The notes beneath the pieces are model-generated. The model searched no databases. It had not been told where the DNA came from and saw only the letters and a program-made list of their open reading frames with translations. 64,000 bases of DNA from Salinicola aestuarinus (GTDB lineage Bacteria > Pseudomonadota > Gammaproteobacteria > Pseudomonadales > Halomonadaceae): positions 109,653 to 173,652 of the forward strand of contig NZ_PZJP01000006.1 of assembly GCF_003206645.1 (NCBI RefSeq), read 5' to 3'. This document shows, piece by piece, positions 46,949-54,123 of the stretch (within the stretch, counting starts at the first letter, position 1; each line of letters opens with the position of its first letter). The position numbers and the translations under genes are program-made.

Positions 46949-47235
46949 GCACGAACGCCTCCGGCACCGCCACGTGATACTCCCTGTCCAGCTTGCCGCC
47001 CTGGCAGAGCTGCCGCTTGCCTTTGCCGAGATCAAGTCGACGTGGTTCCAGACGACCGTACCTGGCATGCCCGGCGAGCCAGCAACAGGAAGGTCCGCTT
47101 GGTTCTCACCGAACGGCATTCCTTTAGCAATGCCTGCAGCCGGCGCGGGCGCCTGCGATAACGGCAGAGCGTCGATAGAAGTGCGGGATAGAGAGAGGGA
47201 CTTCGAGAAGGTAAAGCCTGCCGCGTGGGAGGCAC
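46938..47235 (-). pseudogene. Frameshifted AbiEi-type antitoxin remnant
   Basis: On the minus strand one frame gives RRLQALLKECRSVRTKRTF and, after a one-base shift near 47075, the next gives LDLGKGKRQL then KLDREYHVAVPEAFVHAD and stop. Both halves match the C-terminal region of AbiEi antitoxins. The N-terminal DNA-binding part is missing. Together with the toxin remnant next to it, this is a decayed type IV toxin-antitoxin pair that once served in phage exclusion. Confidence 0.7.
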
Positions 47236-47345
47236 CCACGCTAGCCCTCATCAATGCCAGGCGGCAAAGGGGTCGGTAGCCATACCGAGGACAGGCGCTC
47301 TCAGTGTGTACCGCCCGTGCCTATCGATAAAGACCAGGAGCCAGC

Positions 47346-47789
47346 ATGTCCATCACCATCGACGACGACCAGGTACTGCTGGCGCTCAACACCGTGCAGC
47401 AGCGCGCGATTCGCCTGCCGCCCGCGTTCAAGGCGATCGGCGAGGCGGTGGTTGCCAGCACCCATGAGCGGTTCCAGGAGAAGGAGGCACCGGACGGCAC
47501 GCCCTGGACGCCACTCTCCGAGACCACAGTCGAGCGCAAAGGCCACGACCGCATCCTCGAGGGCGAGACTCACCAGCTCGCCCGGCAGATCCACTACGAG
47601 GCGAGCGACGACGCCCTGGAATGGGGCAGCTCCATGATCTACGCCGCCATGCAGCACTACGGCGGCGAGCAAGCCGAGTTCCCGCATCTCTGGGGCGACA
47701 TCCCCGGTCGTGAGTTCCTGGGCGTCTCCAGCGACGACCGCGACGAGGTGCTGGATACCCTCTCGCTCTACCTCGAAGGCGGATTGTGA
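47346..47789 (+). CDS. Mu-like phage virion morphogenesis protein (gpG family)
   Basis: A 147-residue protein of the Phage_tail_S/gpG family (PF05069), needed for head-tail assembly in Mu-like phages. Landmarks are the RFQEKEAPDGTPWTPLSE, ILEGETHQLARQIHYEAS and EWGSSMIYAAMQHYGGEQ stretches and the C-terminal GREFLGVSSDDRDEVLDTL. Start (ATG after CAGGAG), stop and length look intact. The neighbouring head genes are missing, so it survives alone, followed by cargo genes and a broken protease. Confidence 0.82.
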   Translation: MSITIDDDQVLLALNTVQQRAIRLPPAFKAIGEAVVASTHERFQEKEAPDGTPWTPLSETTVERKGHDRILEGETHQLARQIHYEASDDALEWGSSMIYAAMQHYGGEQAEFPHLWGDIPGREFLGVSSDDRDEVLDTLSLYLEGGL

Positions 47790-47991
47790 TCGATCGCCTG
47801 TGAGGCGCTGTGAGGCGTTCGCGGCGGCTGGGCGCTATGATGATCCTTTTTTTGCTTTAAGGCCCGTTAGGCGTGCGTTAGAAAGCCAAAACGCTTATAT
47901 TTGAGCCATAGGGCACCGCGAATCCCTGTCACTAATAGTCTTGAGCACAGGTCGCGAATAGACCATCCGCACCCAGCGCAGGAGGCCAGCC

Positions 47992-48192
47992 ATGTTTGAC
48001 AGTATCAAAAAGCGCTTTTGGAATAGCTACGATGAAGCGCGTGCAGCCGCCGATGATGTCGCACCCTACTACATCGTTGGCGATGGCATAATGACGGCCC
48101 GATCATCTGAGGTGGTGCGCTCGCGTACTTTTCACGAACAGATGAATGCTTCTGCTGTTCTTGAACAGCAGGTCGTCATGCGCCGCCGTTAA
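47992..48192 (+). CDS. Small hypothetical protein in phage cargo slot
   Basis: A 66-residue hydrophilic protein (FDSIKKRFWNSYDEARAAA at the N terminus, Arg-rich C terminus ending VVMRRR). It has an excellent AGGAGG site before ATG 47992. I recognise no family. It lies 13 bp before the start of a membrane-protein gene on the same strand, so the two may be co-transcribed cargo of the Mu-like remnant. Confidence 0.6.
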   Translation: MFDSIKKRFWNSYDEARAAADDVAPYYIVGDGIMTARSSEVVRSRTFHEQMNASAVLEQQVVMRRR

Positions 48193-48204
48193 GTCCAGCT
48201 AGTC

Positions 48205-49095
48205 GTGCTCAAACCCCTTCTTGCATTTATCCCGCTACTGGCGGGATATTTTTTTGTCACTAAGTGGCACGAGTCTCGTTACCTGGTGCGGAGGCAGAGC
48301 TCCCAAGGCGTCTATTTCTATGCGGCACTGGCTGGGATCGTACTACTAGCAGGCTCAGTTTTAGTTGTAGAACTACTAAGCTCACATTTGGAGTGGATTC
48401 GACAAAGCGCCCGTGACTGGATCGATCTTCATTTACCTTTGGAAGAGGAGACGGATAGCGATACGGCTGCGTACTGGATGCTGACTCTAGGGATTACGTT
48501 CGTGCTAGGGGTTGCAGGTAGCTATGTCCTAAATTTCTTCCAAGCGCTGATGTCGATGAAATCGAAGGATTTTGTCTTAATCTTCGGGAACGGCATCAAA
48601 CAAAACAGAACCTGCCCTTGCTACTATGTAGCCGAAATCTATAAGCAACATTCTAGCAGAGCACCTCTTCGAAGAGCTCTAGCGCGAATGAATGCTGATT
48701 TTGAAATCGTACTGCTTCGCGCCTTTGAAAGCGGGAAACCTCTATGCTTCAACCTCAAAAGCGGGAAGGTGTATGTGGGATCGCTCGTAGGTGCCGTGGA
48801 CCCTACCGATAGCCGGGACATGCTTAGAATACTGCCCTACATCAGCGGGTTTCGCAGTATGCCGGAGTTCGAGGTCGAATTTAGAACTTTCTATCGGAAA
48901 ATTTACGACAAGATCGAGACTGAAAATGGGTTGAATCACCTAGATCCGGAGGACTTTGAAAAAGCTTTCAATTTTAATGATGTGGAATCGGTCCACATTT
49001 TTGATATAGCCGCCTACGTTGAGCTCCAACAAGCTGAACATTCCAGTAATCAAGGAGAGCATAGTCTTGATCCGCTGCCAGAAAGGGAACCGTAA
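48205..49095 (+). CDS. Hypothetical three-helix membrane protein in phage cargo slot
   Basis: A 296-residue protein. Hydrophobic segments lie near residues 5-19 (LLAFIPLLAGYFFV), 38-60 (FYAALAGIVLLAGSVLVVEL) and 90-111 (YWMLTLGITFVLGVAGSYVL). A soluble C-terminal domain of about 180 residues follows. It includes LCFNLKSGKVYVGSLVGAVD and IYDKIETENGL and resembles no family I can name. It begins at GTG 48205. The codons and base composition are clearly more AT-rich than the surrounding genes, a sign of transfer. It sits between the gpG and gpI positions of a Mu-like phage. A role in defence or superinfection exclusion is possible but unproven. Confidence 0.65.
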   Translation: MLKPLLAFIPLLAGYFFVTKWHESRYLVRRQSSQGVYFYAALAGIVLLAGSVLVVELLSSHLEWIRQSARDWIDLHLPLEEETDSDTAAYWMLTLGITFVLGVAGSYVLNFFQALMSMKSKDFVLIFGNGIKQNRTCPCYYVAEIYKQHSSRAPLRRALARMNADFEIVLLRAFESGKPLCFNLKSGKVYVGSLVGAVDPTDSRDMLRILPYISGFRSMPEFEVEFRTFYRKIYDKIETENGLNHLDPEDFEKAFNFNDVESVHIFDIAAYVELQQAEHSSNQGEHSLDPLPEREP

Positions 49096-49149
49096 TTCCC
49101 AAAACGCCTTAAATTGGTTCCCCCCGCCATGGCCGCCATTCTGCGGCCA

Positions 49150-49400
49150 TAGATACGACACCCGCACCACGCCACCGCATCGCCGTTTGCTCGGCACCGA
49201 CCGCCAACCCGGTGGCGGTCTGCTCGCTGCGCGTCTCCGCCAGCGATGATCTGACCCAACTGATTACCGCCGGCACGTTCAGCACGCCGCGCGGATCGCT
49301 CGAAGGCAGTGGGCCGTGGCACCTGGACGAAGCGCTCGCCCGCTCGATCATCGATCGGGCGGCGGCACGCTACAACATCAAACGGTTAGAATGGAGATGC
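49150..49400 (+). pseudogene. Mu-like phage protease (gpI), N-terminal fragment
   Basis: A plus-strand frame reads HRIAVCSAPTANPVAVCSL, then LITAGTFSTPRG, then PWHLDEALARSIIDRAAARY. This follows the N-terminal segment of Mu gpI-type head proteases. The expected next step (the DYEH-like stretch) is missing: the sequence breaks into unrelated DNA near 49395. In Mu the I gene follows G; here two unrelated genes lie between. Confidence 0.6.
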
Positions 49401-49442
49401 ACCGGCGAGGAGCGATGCGTACATCAAAGTGGTGCTAGCAAG

Positions 49443-49811
49443 CTAAGCGTAATCGCTCCACGTTGACATTAGCGCTCGATGTCTTTGGAAGAAGGAATCT
49501 TTATCGGGGGCAGACTCCAGATCCTCGACCTGTGAATTTGCGGTTCGCTTAGCCTCATCTGACATGGCGCTAGCATCAATGGCTTCTTTCAAGCTCCGAA
49601 CTGTTTCCAAGTATTTATCAAAGTAATGGGTTGCGCCCCCAACGTCTAAGCCTTTGACTCTTGTGGTTTTTATCGGTGCCGTATCACTTCCAGCTACTGT
49701 AATCGTGCCAAATTTCACCTTCCCGCAATCGTCTACAACTATGGCGTAGCCGCAACTTGGGGTGAGCCTATTTGATTTATGGAAGCAGTGGCTTCGACTG
49801 GTCAATGCCAC
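49443..49811 (-). CDS. Hypothetical protein, possibly a C-terminal fragment
   Basis: A 122-codon frame with a protein-like C-terminal half (GGATHYFDKYLETVRSLKEA, ANSQVEDLESAPDKDSFFQR) and moderate charge. I know no family. The N-terminal part is cysteine-poor and irregular, and no ribosome-binding site is obvious, so it may be a fragment of a larger phage or island gene. It lies between the protease and methylase remnants, on the other strand. Confidence 0.4.
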   Translation of the reverse strand: MALTSRSHCFHKSNRLTPSCGYAIVVDDCGKVKFGTITVAGSDTAPIKTTRVKGLDVGGATHYFDKYLETVRSLKEAIDASAMSDEAKRTANSQVEDLESAPDKDSFFQRHRALMSTWSDYA

Positions 49812-49862
49812 CGGGACTATCGAGCTCTTTCAAGTAGCACCGTTCTATCATGAGGGGTTGAC

Positions 49863-50186
49863 ATGCACCAAAGGCAAGAATGCTTGCAGCGCTATGACCG
49901 CGCTCAAACGCATTTCTACCTCGACCCACCGTACTGGCAGGCTGAGGGCTACGGCGTCCCGCTCAGGATCGAGGAATACGAGCAGATTTCCGAGGTGATC
50001 GGTAAGCTCAAGGGCAAGGCAATCATCTCGCTCAACGACCACCCCGACATCCGGCAGGTCTTCGCTGGCTACCATATCGAGACGACGGATATCCGGTACA
50101 CAGTGGGCGGTGGTAAGGGGCAAGACGCCCGCGAGGTGCTCATATTCAGCTGGGACGTCGAAGCCGAACCGGCGGGATTGTTCTAG
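49863..50186 (+). pseudogene. D12-class DNA adenine methylase, C-terminal fragment
   Basis: A 107-residue frame. It contains the N6-adenine methylase catalytic motif FYLDPPYW and the family's C-terminal LKGKAIISLNDHPDIRQVF and DIRYTVGGGKGQDAREVLI. Intact Dam-type phage methylases begin with an AdoMet motif (FxGGG type) about 150 residues earlier, which is absent. The fragment probably starts around residue 10 (YDRAQ). It ends with a TAG that is itself the first base of the G12 run upstream of the FRG gene. Confidence 0.72.
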
Positions 50187-50197
50187 GGGGGGGGGGG
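50186..50197. repeat. Homopolymer of twelve G
   Basis: Twelve consecutive G begin in the TAG stop of the methylase fragment and end 4 bases before the FRG gene's ATG (50202). The run also supplies the ribosome-binding purines (GGGAAG). Long G tracts slip during replication, so leader length next to the start codon may vary between cells. Confidence 0.85.
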
Positions 50198-50201
50198 AAG
50201 C

Positions 50202-51104
50202 ATGATTGTTAATGAAAGAACTTTCGATACCGCTGCACAGTTCATGCGGTTTTTATCACCGCTAAAAGACAAGTATTGGAGCGTACCCTACATTTTTCGT
50301 GGGCACGGACGTGCCTCCTACGTTCTGGCCCCGACTGCATTGAGGACTCATGGTCCCATCGCAGCTGGGAAGATGTTAGGCGTATACGACCCTCAAGCTC
50401 GGCAAGTCGACTACGAAATCGAGCTAATTCGGCTGTTTCTAAGAGGTTGCGATGCATCCGGAATAGCGGTGCCGGGGGATAGTCCCGACGCGCGCGAACA
50501 GCTTGGAATGGAGAGCGTCAAGAAGCTCGACGGGAGCCACAAGGATTCGTGGCCCCCAAAGGCTCTGTGGCCGATGCTAGCTACTGCGCAGCACCATGGG
50601 GTACCAACCTGTCTTCTCGATTGGACTCGTAGATCTTATGTCGCTGCCTACTTTGCTGCGTCAACGGCTTTAACCGATCCCGGGGATGAGCACTTAGCAG
50701 TATGGGCGTTGAACGTCAGCGACAGCGCTAATTGGAAGAGCCTGCGGTACCTGCAAATGCCTGGCGCCACCAGCCAAAACCTGGCCGCGCAAGACGGGGT
50801 CTTCACAGTTTCCACGTTGAGCGCGACATTTGGCGGGGGTAATGATTCGACGACTGTCGATCGACTGGAGGACGTGGTGGCCAGAGCTAGTCAACCTAAG
50901 CCCATCCTAATCAAGGCTTTGTTACCACGGTCTCAAGCACCATACCTTTTGAAGCTCTGCGCTGAATTCGGTGTAAAAGGGTCGACGCTCTTCCCGGGTT
51001 ATCAAGGCGTAGCCAGAGAGGTCACCGATCAGGCCTATTCTGGTATCGATCTACAATCGCAGTGGACAGAGGCGGCCTTGGCTGAGGGGCTGGTGCCAAA
51101 GTAA
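50202..51104 (+). CDS. FRG-domain protein, possible phage-defence gene
   Basis: A 300-residue protein. It has the FRG motif in SVPYIFRGHGRASYVLAPTA (residues 27-46) and the conserved LATAQHHGVPTCLLDWTRRS then VAAYFAAS at about residues 125-155, the two halves of the FRG domain (PF08867). FRG domains are of unknown biochemistry and turn up in defence islands and prophages. The gene looks complete, is less GC-rich than the core genes, and is expressed behind a twelve-G tract at the edge of a phage remnant. No membrane segment is visible. A defence role is inference. Confidence 0.8.
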   Translation: MIVNERTFDTAAQFMRFLSPLKDKYWSVPYIFRGHGRASYVLAPTALRTHGPIAAGKMLGVYDPQARQVDYEIELIRLFLRGCDASGIAVPGDSPDAREQLGMESVKKLDGSHKDSWPPKALWPMLATAQHHGVPTCLLDWTRRSYVAAYFAASTALTDPGDEHLAVWALNVSDSANWKSLRYLQMPGATSQNLAAQDGVFTVSTLSATFGGGNDSTTVDRLEDVVARASQPKPILIKALLPRSQAPYLLKLCAEFGVKGSTLFPGYQGVAREVTDQAYSGIDLQSQWTEAALAEGLVPK

Positions 51105-51296
51105 GCGCAAAGGTAAGGGCGAATGGAGTCGTGGGGTAGTGCCAAAGGATGTGCAACACAGTGCCAAATCCAGCGCGACGCTACAAGTCAGTAAGGCGAA
51201 TGGAGCAAAAGCACTAAGGGAATGCCTAACAGCCCCCTGTACAGCCACCCGCCAGAATCAGCGTTAGTTTGGAATTCAGTAAGATGCTGATTTTAT

Positions 51297-51373
<77 letters not shown>

Positions 51374-51488
51374 GGAAACGCGGGAGCCGTATGATAACCA
51401 AAGCGTTCGGCACAGGCCAGCCGTCCCAAGCTCAGTTACCGTATAAGCTCAGTCGCCATGCAAGCCCAGTCGTCCAGGGAGGACACCC

Positions 51489-52097
51489 ATGTCATCGAGC
51501 ATTCTCATTCGCCGGCTGACGAGCCTGTCTCTCGCCACCGGTTTAATCGCGTTCAGCGCGCTGTCTCAGGCGGCGTGGCAGATGGACCCGAACCAGTCGA
51601 GCGTCACCGCGACGGTCACGGAGATCACCAGCGCTGGCGATGCCATTCCCCACGAGCATTCGCTGCGGCGAATGGAAGGCCAGATCAGCTCGGACGGCAC
51701 GTTGCGCCTGCCGGTGCGGCTCAACCAGACGGATATCATTGACCGGCTGGGCGATCTGCCGCCGTGGATGACGTCTCTGACCAACACCACGCTGGTCACG
51801 GTGGTTACCCAACTGCCGCCGGAGCGCATCAATTCGCTCAACGTGGGCCAGTCGACGGTGGCGGTGCTCAACCTGCGCACCGATGCCAACGGCGAGCAGC
51901 GCGAAGAACAGCTACCGGTGCGCTTCACCCGCGAGGCCGAGGACGTGGTCCGCGTGCGCAATGCAGAGCCTGTCTCCATCGATGGGCGCGAGCTGATGAA
52001 GAATCAGACCGTGCGCTCGGTGCTCTCCCTGATGGGTTACCAGCAGATCGACAATGACGTACCGGTGACACTGGATGCCGTGCTCGTCGATCGGTGA
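51489..52097 (+). CDS. YceI-like periplasmic protein
   Basis: A 202-residue exported protein. A signal peptide (LSLATGLIAFSALSQAAW) is followed by WQMDPNQSSVTATVTEI and a beta-rich body with EGQISSDGTLRLPVRLN. The opening resembles YceI-family lipocalin-like proteins (x-DPxHSSVxF), which bind isoprenoid-type ligands, though the rest is divergent. GGGAGG precedes ATG 51489. Its end overlaps the likely leader of the phosphopantetheinyl transferase. Function is unknown. Confidence 0.72.
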   Translation: MSSSILIRRLTSLSLATGLIAFSALSQAAWQMDPNQSSVTATVTEITSAGDAIPHEHSLRRMEGQISSDGTLRLPVRLNQTDIIDRLGDLPPWMTSLTNTTLVTVVTQLPPERINSLNVGQSTVAVLNLRTDANGEQREEQLPVRFTREAEDVVRVRNAEPVSIDGRELMKNQTVRSVLSLMGYQQIDNDVPVTLDAVLVDR

Positions 52098-52107
52098 CCC
52101 TCACGGC

Positions 52108-52854
52108 ATGACCGTTTCTTCCCCGCCCTCTCTCCCCCTGCCGCCGGGATGCCAGCCGCTGGATTGCGAATGGCCCTGGCGACAGGCGTTGGCAAGCGCT
52201 CACTTCGCGGCGATGCGCTTCGATACTGCGCTGCTGGCCGAGACCGACCCGTCGGTCTATCGGATCGATCTCTCCGAGCGTCTGCTCTCTTCGGCGGACA
52301 AGCGCCGGGCAGAGTACGTCGCCGGGCGGCTCTGTGCGCGGCAAGCACTCCACGATCTCACGCACGAGGCGGTCGCGCTGGGGCAGACGGCGGCCGGGCC
52401 ACCGGCGTGGCCGGCCGGCACGGTCGGCTCGATCACCCACAGCCGCGGGCTGGCGGCGGCCGCAGTGGCCAGTCAGACAAGCGTTGCCGGTCTGGGGATC
52501 GACGCCGAGGCGCGAATCCCTGCTGCGCGCGCGCATCGGCTGGCGCCACAGATTCTGGTCGAGTCCGAGCGGGAGTGGCTCGCCACGCTCGACAGTGGTG
52601 CCGCCAGCGAGTTCGTGACGACCGCTTTCTCGCTCAAGGAGAGTCTGTTCAAGGCGCTCTTCCCGCTGGTGCAGCGACGTTTCTATTTTCACGATGCCTG
52701 TCTCGTCGCCTGGGATCCCGACCATGGCAGCGCGGCGATCGAGCTGCTGACGACGCTCTCTTCTCACTGGCCGGCGGGTCGACGCCTGGCGGGACACATC
52801 GCCGCACTCGACGACCACCTGGTGACACTGATTGCCGCGCCGCGACCAGCGTAA
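52108..52854 (+). CDS. 4'-phosphopantetheinyl transferase (EntD/Sfp family)
   Basis: A 248-residue protein with the family motifs GSITHSRGLAAAAV, GLGIDAEAR and FSLKESLFKALFP. The last is the (F/W)(S/C)xKE(A/S)xxK magnesium and CoA site. It transfers phosphopantetheine from CoA to carrier-protein serines for siderophore, polyketide or fatty-acid assembly. ATG at 52108 is poorly marked; ATG at 52075 is an in-frame alternative inside the preceding gene. It sits beside a siderophore cluster that does not use carrier proteins, so its real partner is elsewhere. Confidence 0.86.
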   Translation: MTVSSPPSLPLPPGCQPLDCEWPWRQALASAHFAAMRFDTALLAETDPSVYRIDLSERLLSSADKRRAEYVAGRLCARQALHDLTHEAVALGQTAAGPPAWPAGTVGSITHSRGLAAAAVASQTSVAGLGIDAEARIPAARAHRLAPQILVESEREWLATLDSGAASEFVTTAFSLKESLFKALFPLVQRRFYFHDACLVAWDPDHGSAAIELLTTLSSHWPAGRRLAGHIAALDDHLVTLIAAPRPA

Positions 52855-52957
52855 GCCCCCGCGGCACCCCGCGTGGCGGGGTCATTCTGGCGCCTTCCCC
52901 TCTGCCTCGCTGGCCTCGAACGCTGACTCGACCCAGTAGTGCTTGGGCTTCTTCAGT

Positions 52958-52976
52958 GATAGCGATTATCATTCGC
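52958..52976. promoter_or_regulatory. Fur box upstream of the siderophore regulator gene
   Basis: GATAGCGATTATCATTCGC matches the Fur consensus at 14 of 19 positions. It ends 28 bp before the start of the AraC-type regulator (53005) and marks the iron-controlled start of the siderophore cluster. Confidence 0.75.
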
Positions 52977-53004
52977 GCATCGTCCTTCTGACTGGATCGT
53001 TGCC

Positions 53005-53997
53005 ATGTCTTCTGCCAGGACCGCAGTGAAACAACCCGATGTGCCGCCGGCCTCTCGCGCGCTGACGGTGGATGACTTTGATCACTTCGAACGTCGCTAT
53101 CGCGTCGAGCACCGCTTCGCCGCACCGTTGCCGCCCTCTTCAGCGGCCGATGCGATCGCCGAAGGGCGTGTCGAGGAGCAGCGACTGGCGACCGGTTGGC
53201 AGTGGGTGGGGTCGGATCTTTGCATCCATCGCACCTACGAGACCCACGCGCTGCCTGACGCCCCCGCGCATCTTTCGGTCATTCTGATGCTGGAGGGCGA
53301 AGCGACGATCACCCTCGGTGAGCACACCCACCACCTGCAAACCGGCGCGGGACTGCTGCTCGCCTACCCCGGCGCGGGGCGACTGACCGCGCGCCACGCG
53401 GCCCAGCCCCGGGTGCGGGCCATAAATCTGACGATCCCGGTCTCGGCGCTGGCAGCGGATACCCGGCTCGAGCCCCTGCGACCGCGACTCAACGCCAGTG
53501 GCGGCGGCTGGCCGCTGGTGGCCGGCGCCGGTCTGCAAGCCTCACTCGCCCACTGGCTCGACCACGCCCCCCAGCCCGGCGCGGCGCTATTGGCCGAGGG
53601 CCTGGCGCTGCAGCTGCTGGCCGCGGCGGCCGCTGTCTCGCCGGGGGGCGCCCTGCCTCCGTCCAGCGCCCGCCACGGCGACCGGCTGGCGCGGGTCCAC
53701 CGCCTGATTCAGAGCCGCCCTGGCGAGGACTACACCCTCGCCTCGCTGGCCCGGCTCGCCTGCATGAGTTCGAGCTCGCTGCGCAGCAAATACCGCCAGC
53801 GCTACGGGCTCTCGCTTTTCGACCACCTCCGCCAGTGCCGGCTGGAGCTGGCGCACCGCCTGCTGAAAGAGGGTGGCGAAGTTCAGGAGGTGGCGTACTG
53901 CGTCGGCTACCGGCATCCGTCCAACTTCGCCACCGCCTTTCGCCGCCACCACGGGCTGGCACCGCGTGACATCGTCAACACCGCTCGTGTTCCCTAG
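53005..53997 (+). CDS. AraC-family regulator of the siderophore cluster (PchR-like)
   Basis: A 330-residue regulator. An N-terminal sensor domain (HLSVILMLEGEATITLGEHT, GAGLLLAYPGAGRLTARH) is followed by a C-terminal AraC double helix-turn-helix at about residues 230-325 (TLASLARLACMSSSSLRSKY, VQEVAYCVGYRHPSNFATAF). PchR-type proteins bind ferric siderophore and switch on the receptor and biosynthesis genes. A Fur box just upstream and the TonB receptor 127 bp downstream fit this. Which siderophore it senses is not visible. Confidence 0.85.
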   Translation: MSSARTAVKQPDVPPASRALTVDDFDHFERRYRVEHRFAAPLPPSSAADAIAEGRVEEQRLATGWQWVGSDLCIHRTYETHALPDAPAHLSVILMLEGEATITLGEHTHHLQTGAGLLLAYPGAGRLTARHAAQPRVRAINLTIPVSALAADTRLEPLRPRLNASGGGWPLVAGAGLQASLAHWLDHAPQPGAALLAEGLALQLLAAAAAVSPGGALPPSSARHGDRLARVHRLIQSRPGEDYTLASLARLACMSSSSLRSKYRQRYGLSLFDHLRQCRLELAHRLLKEGGEVQEVAYCVGYRHPSNFATAFRRHHGLAPRDIVNTARVP

Positions 53998-54123
53998 CAA
54001 GACCTCGAATCGCGCCCTTTGCCATTGCGCATAGGGATCTTGTCACCGCGCATAGGCAGATGATCGCGCTTATCGGGAATAATTCTCGATAACATCTAAT
54101 ATTGAATCTCATCAGGAGTTTTC

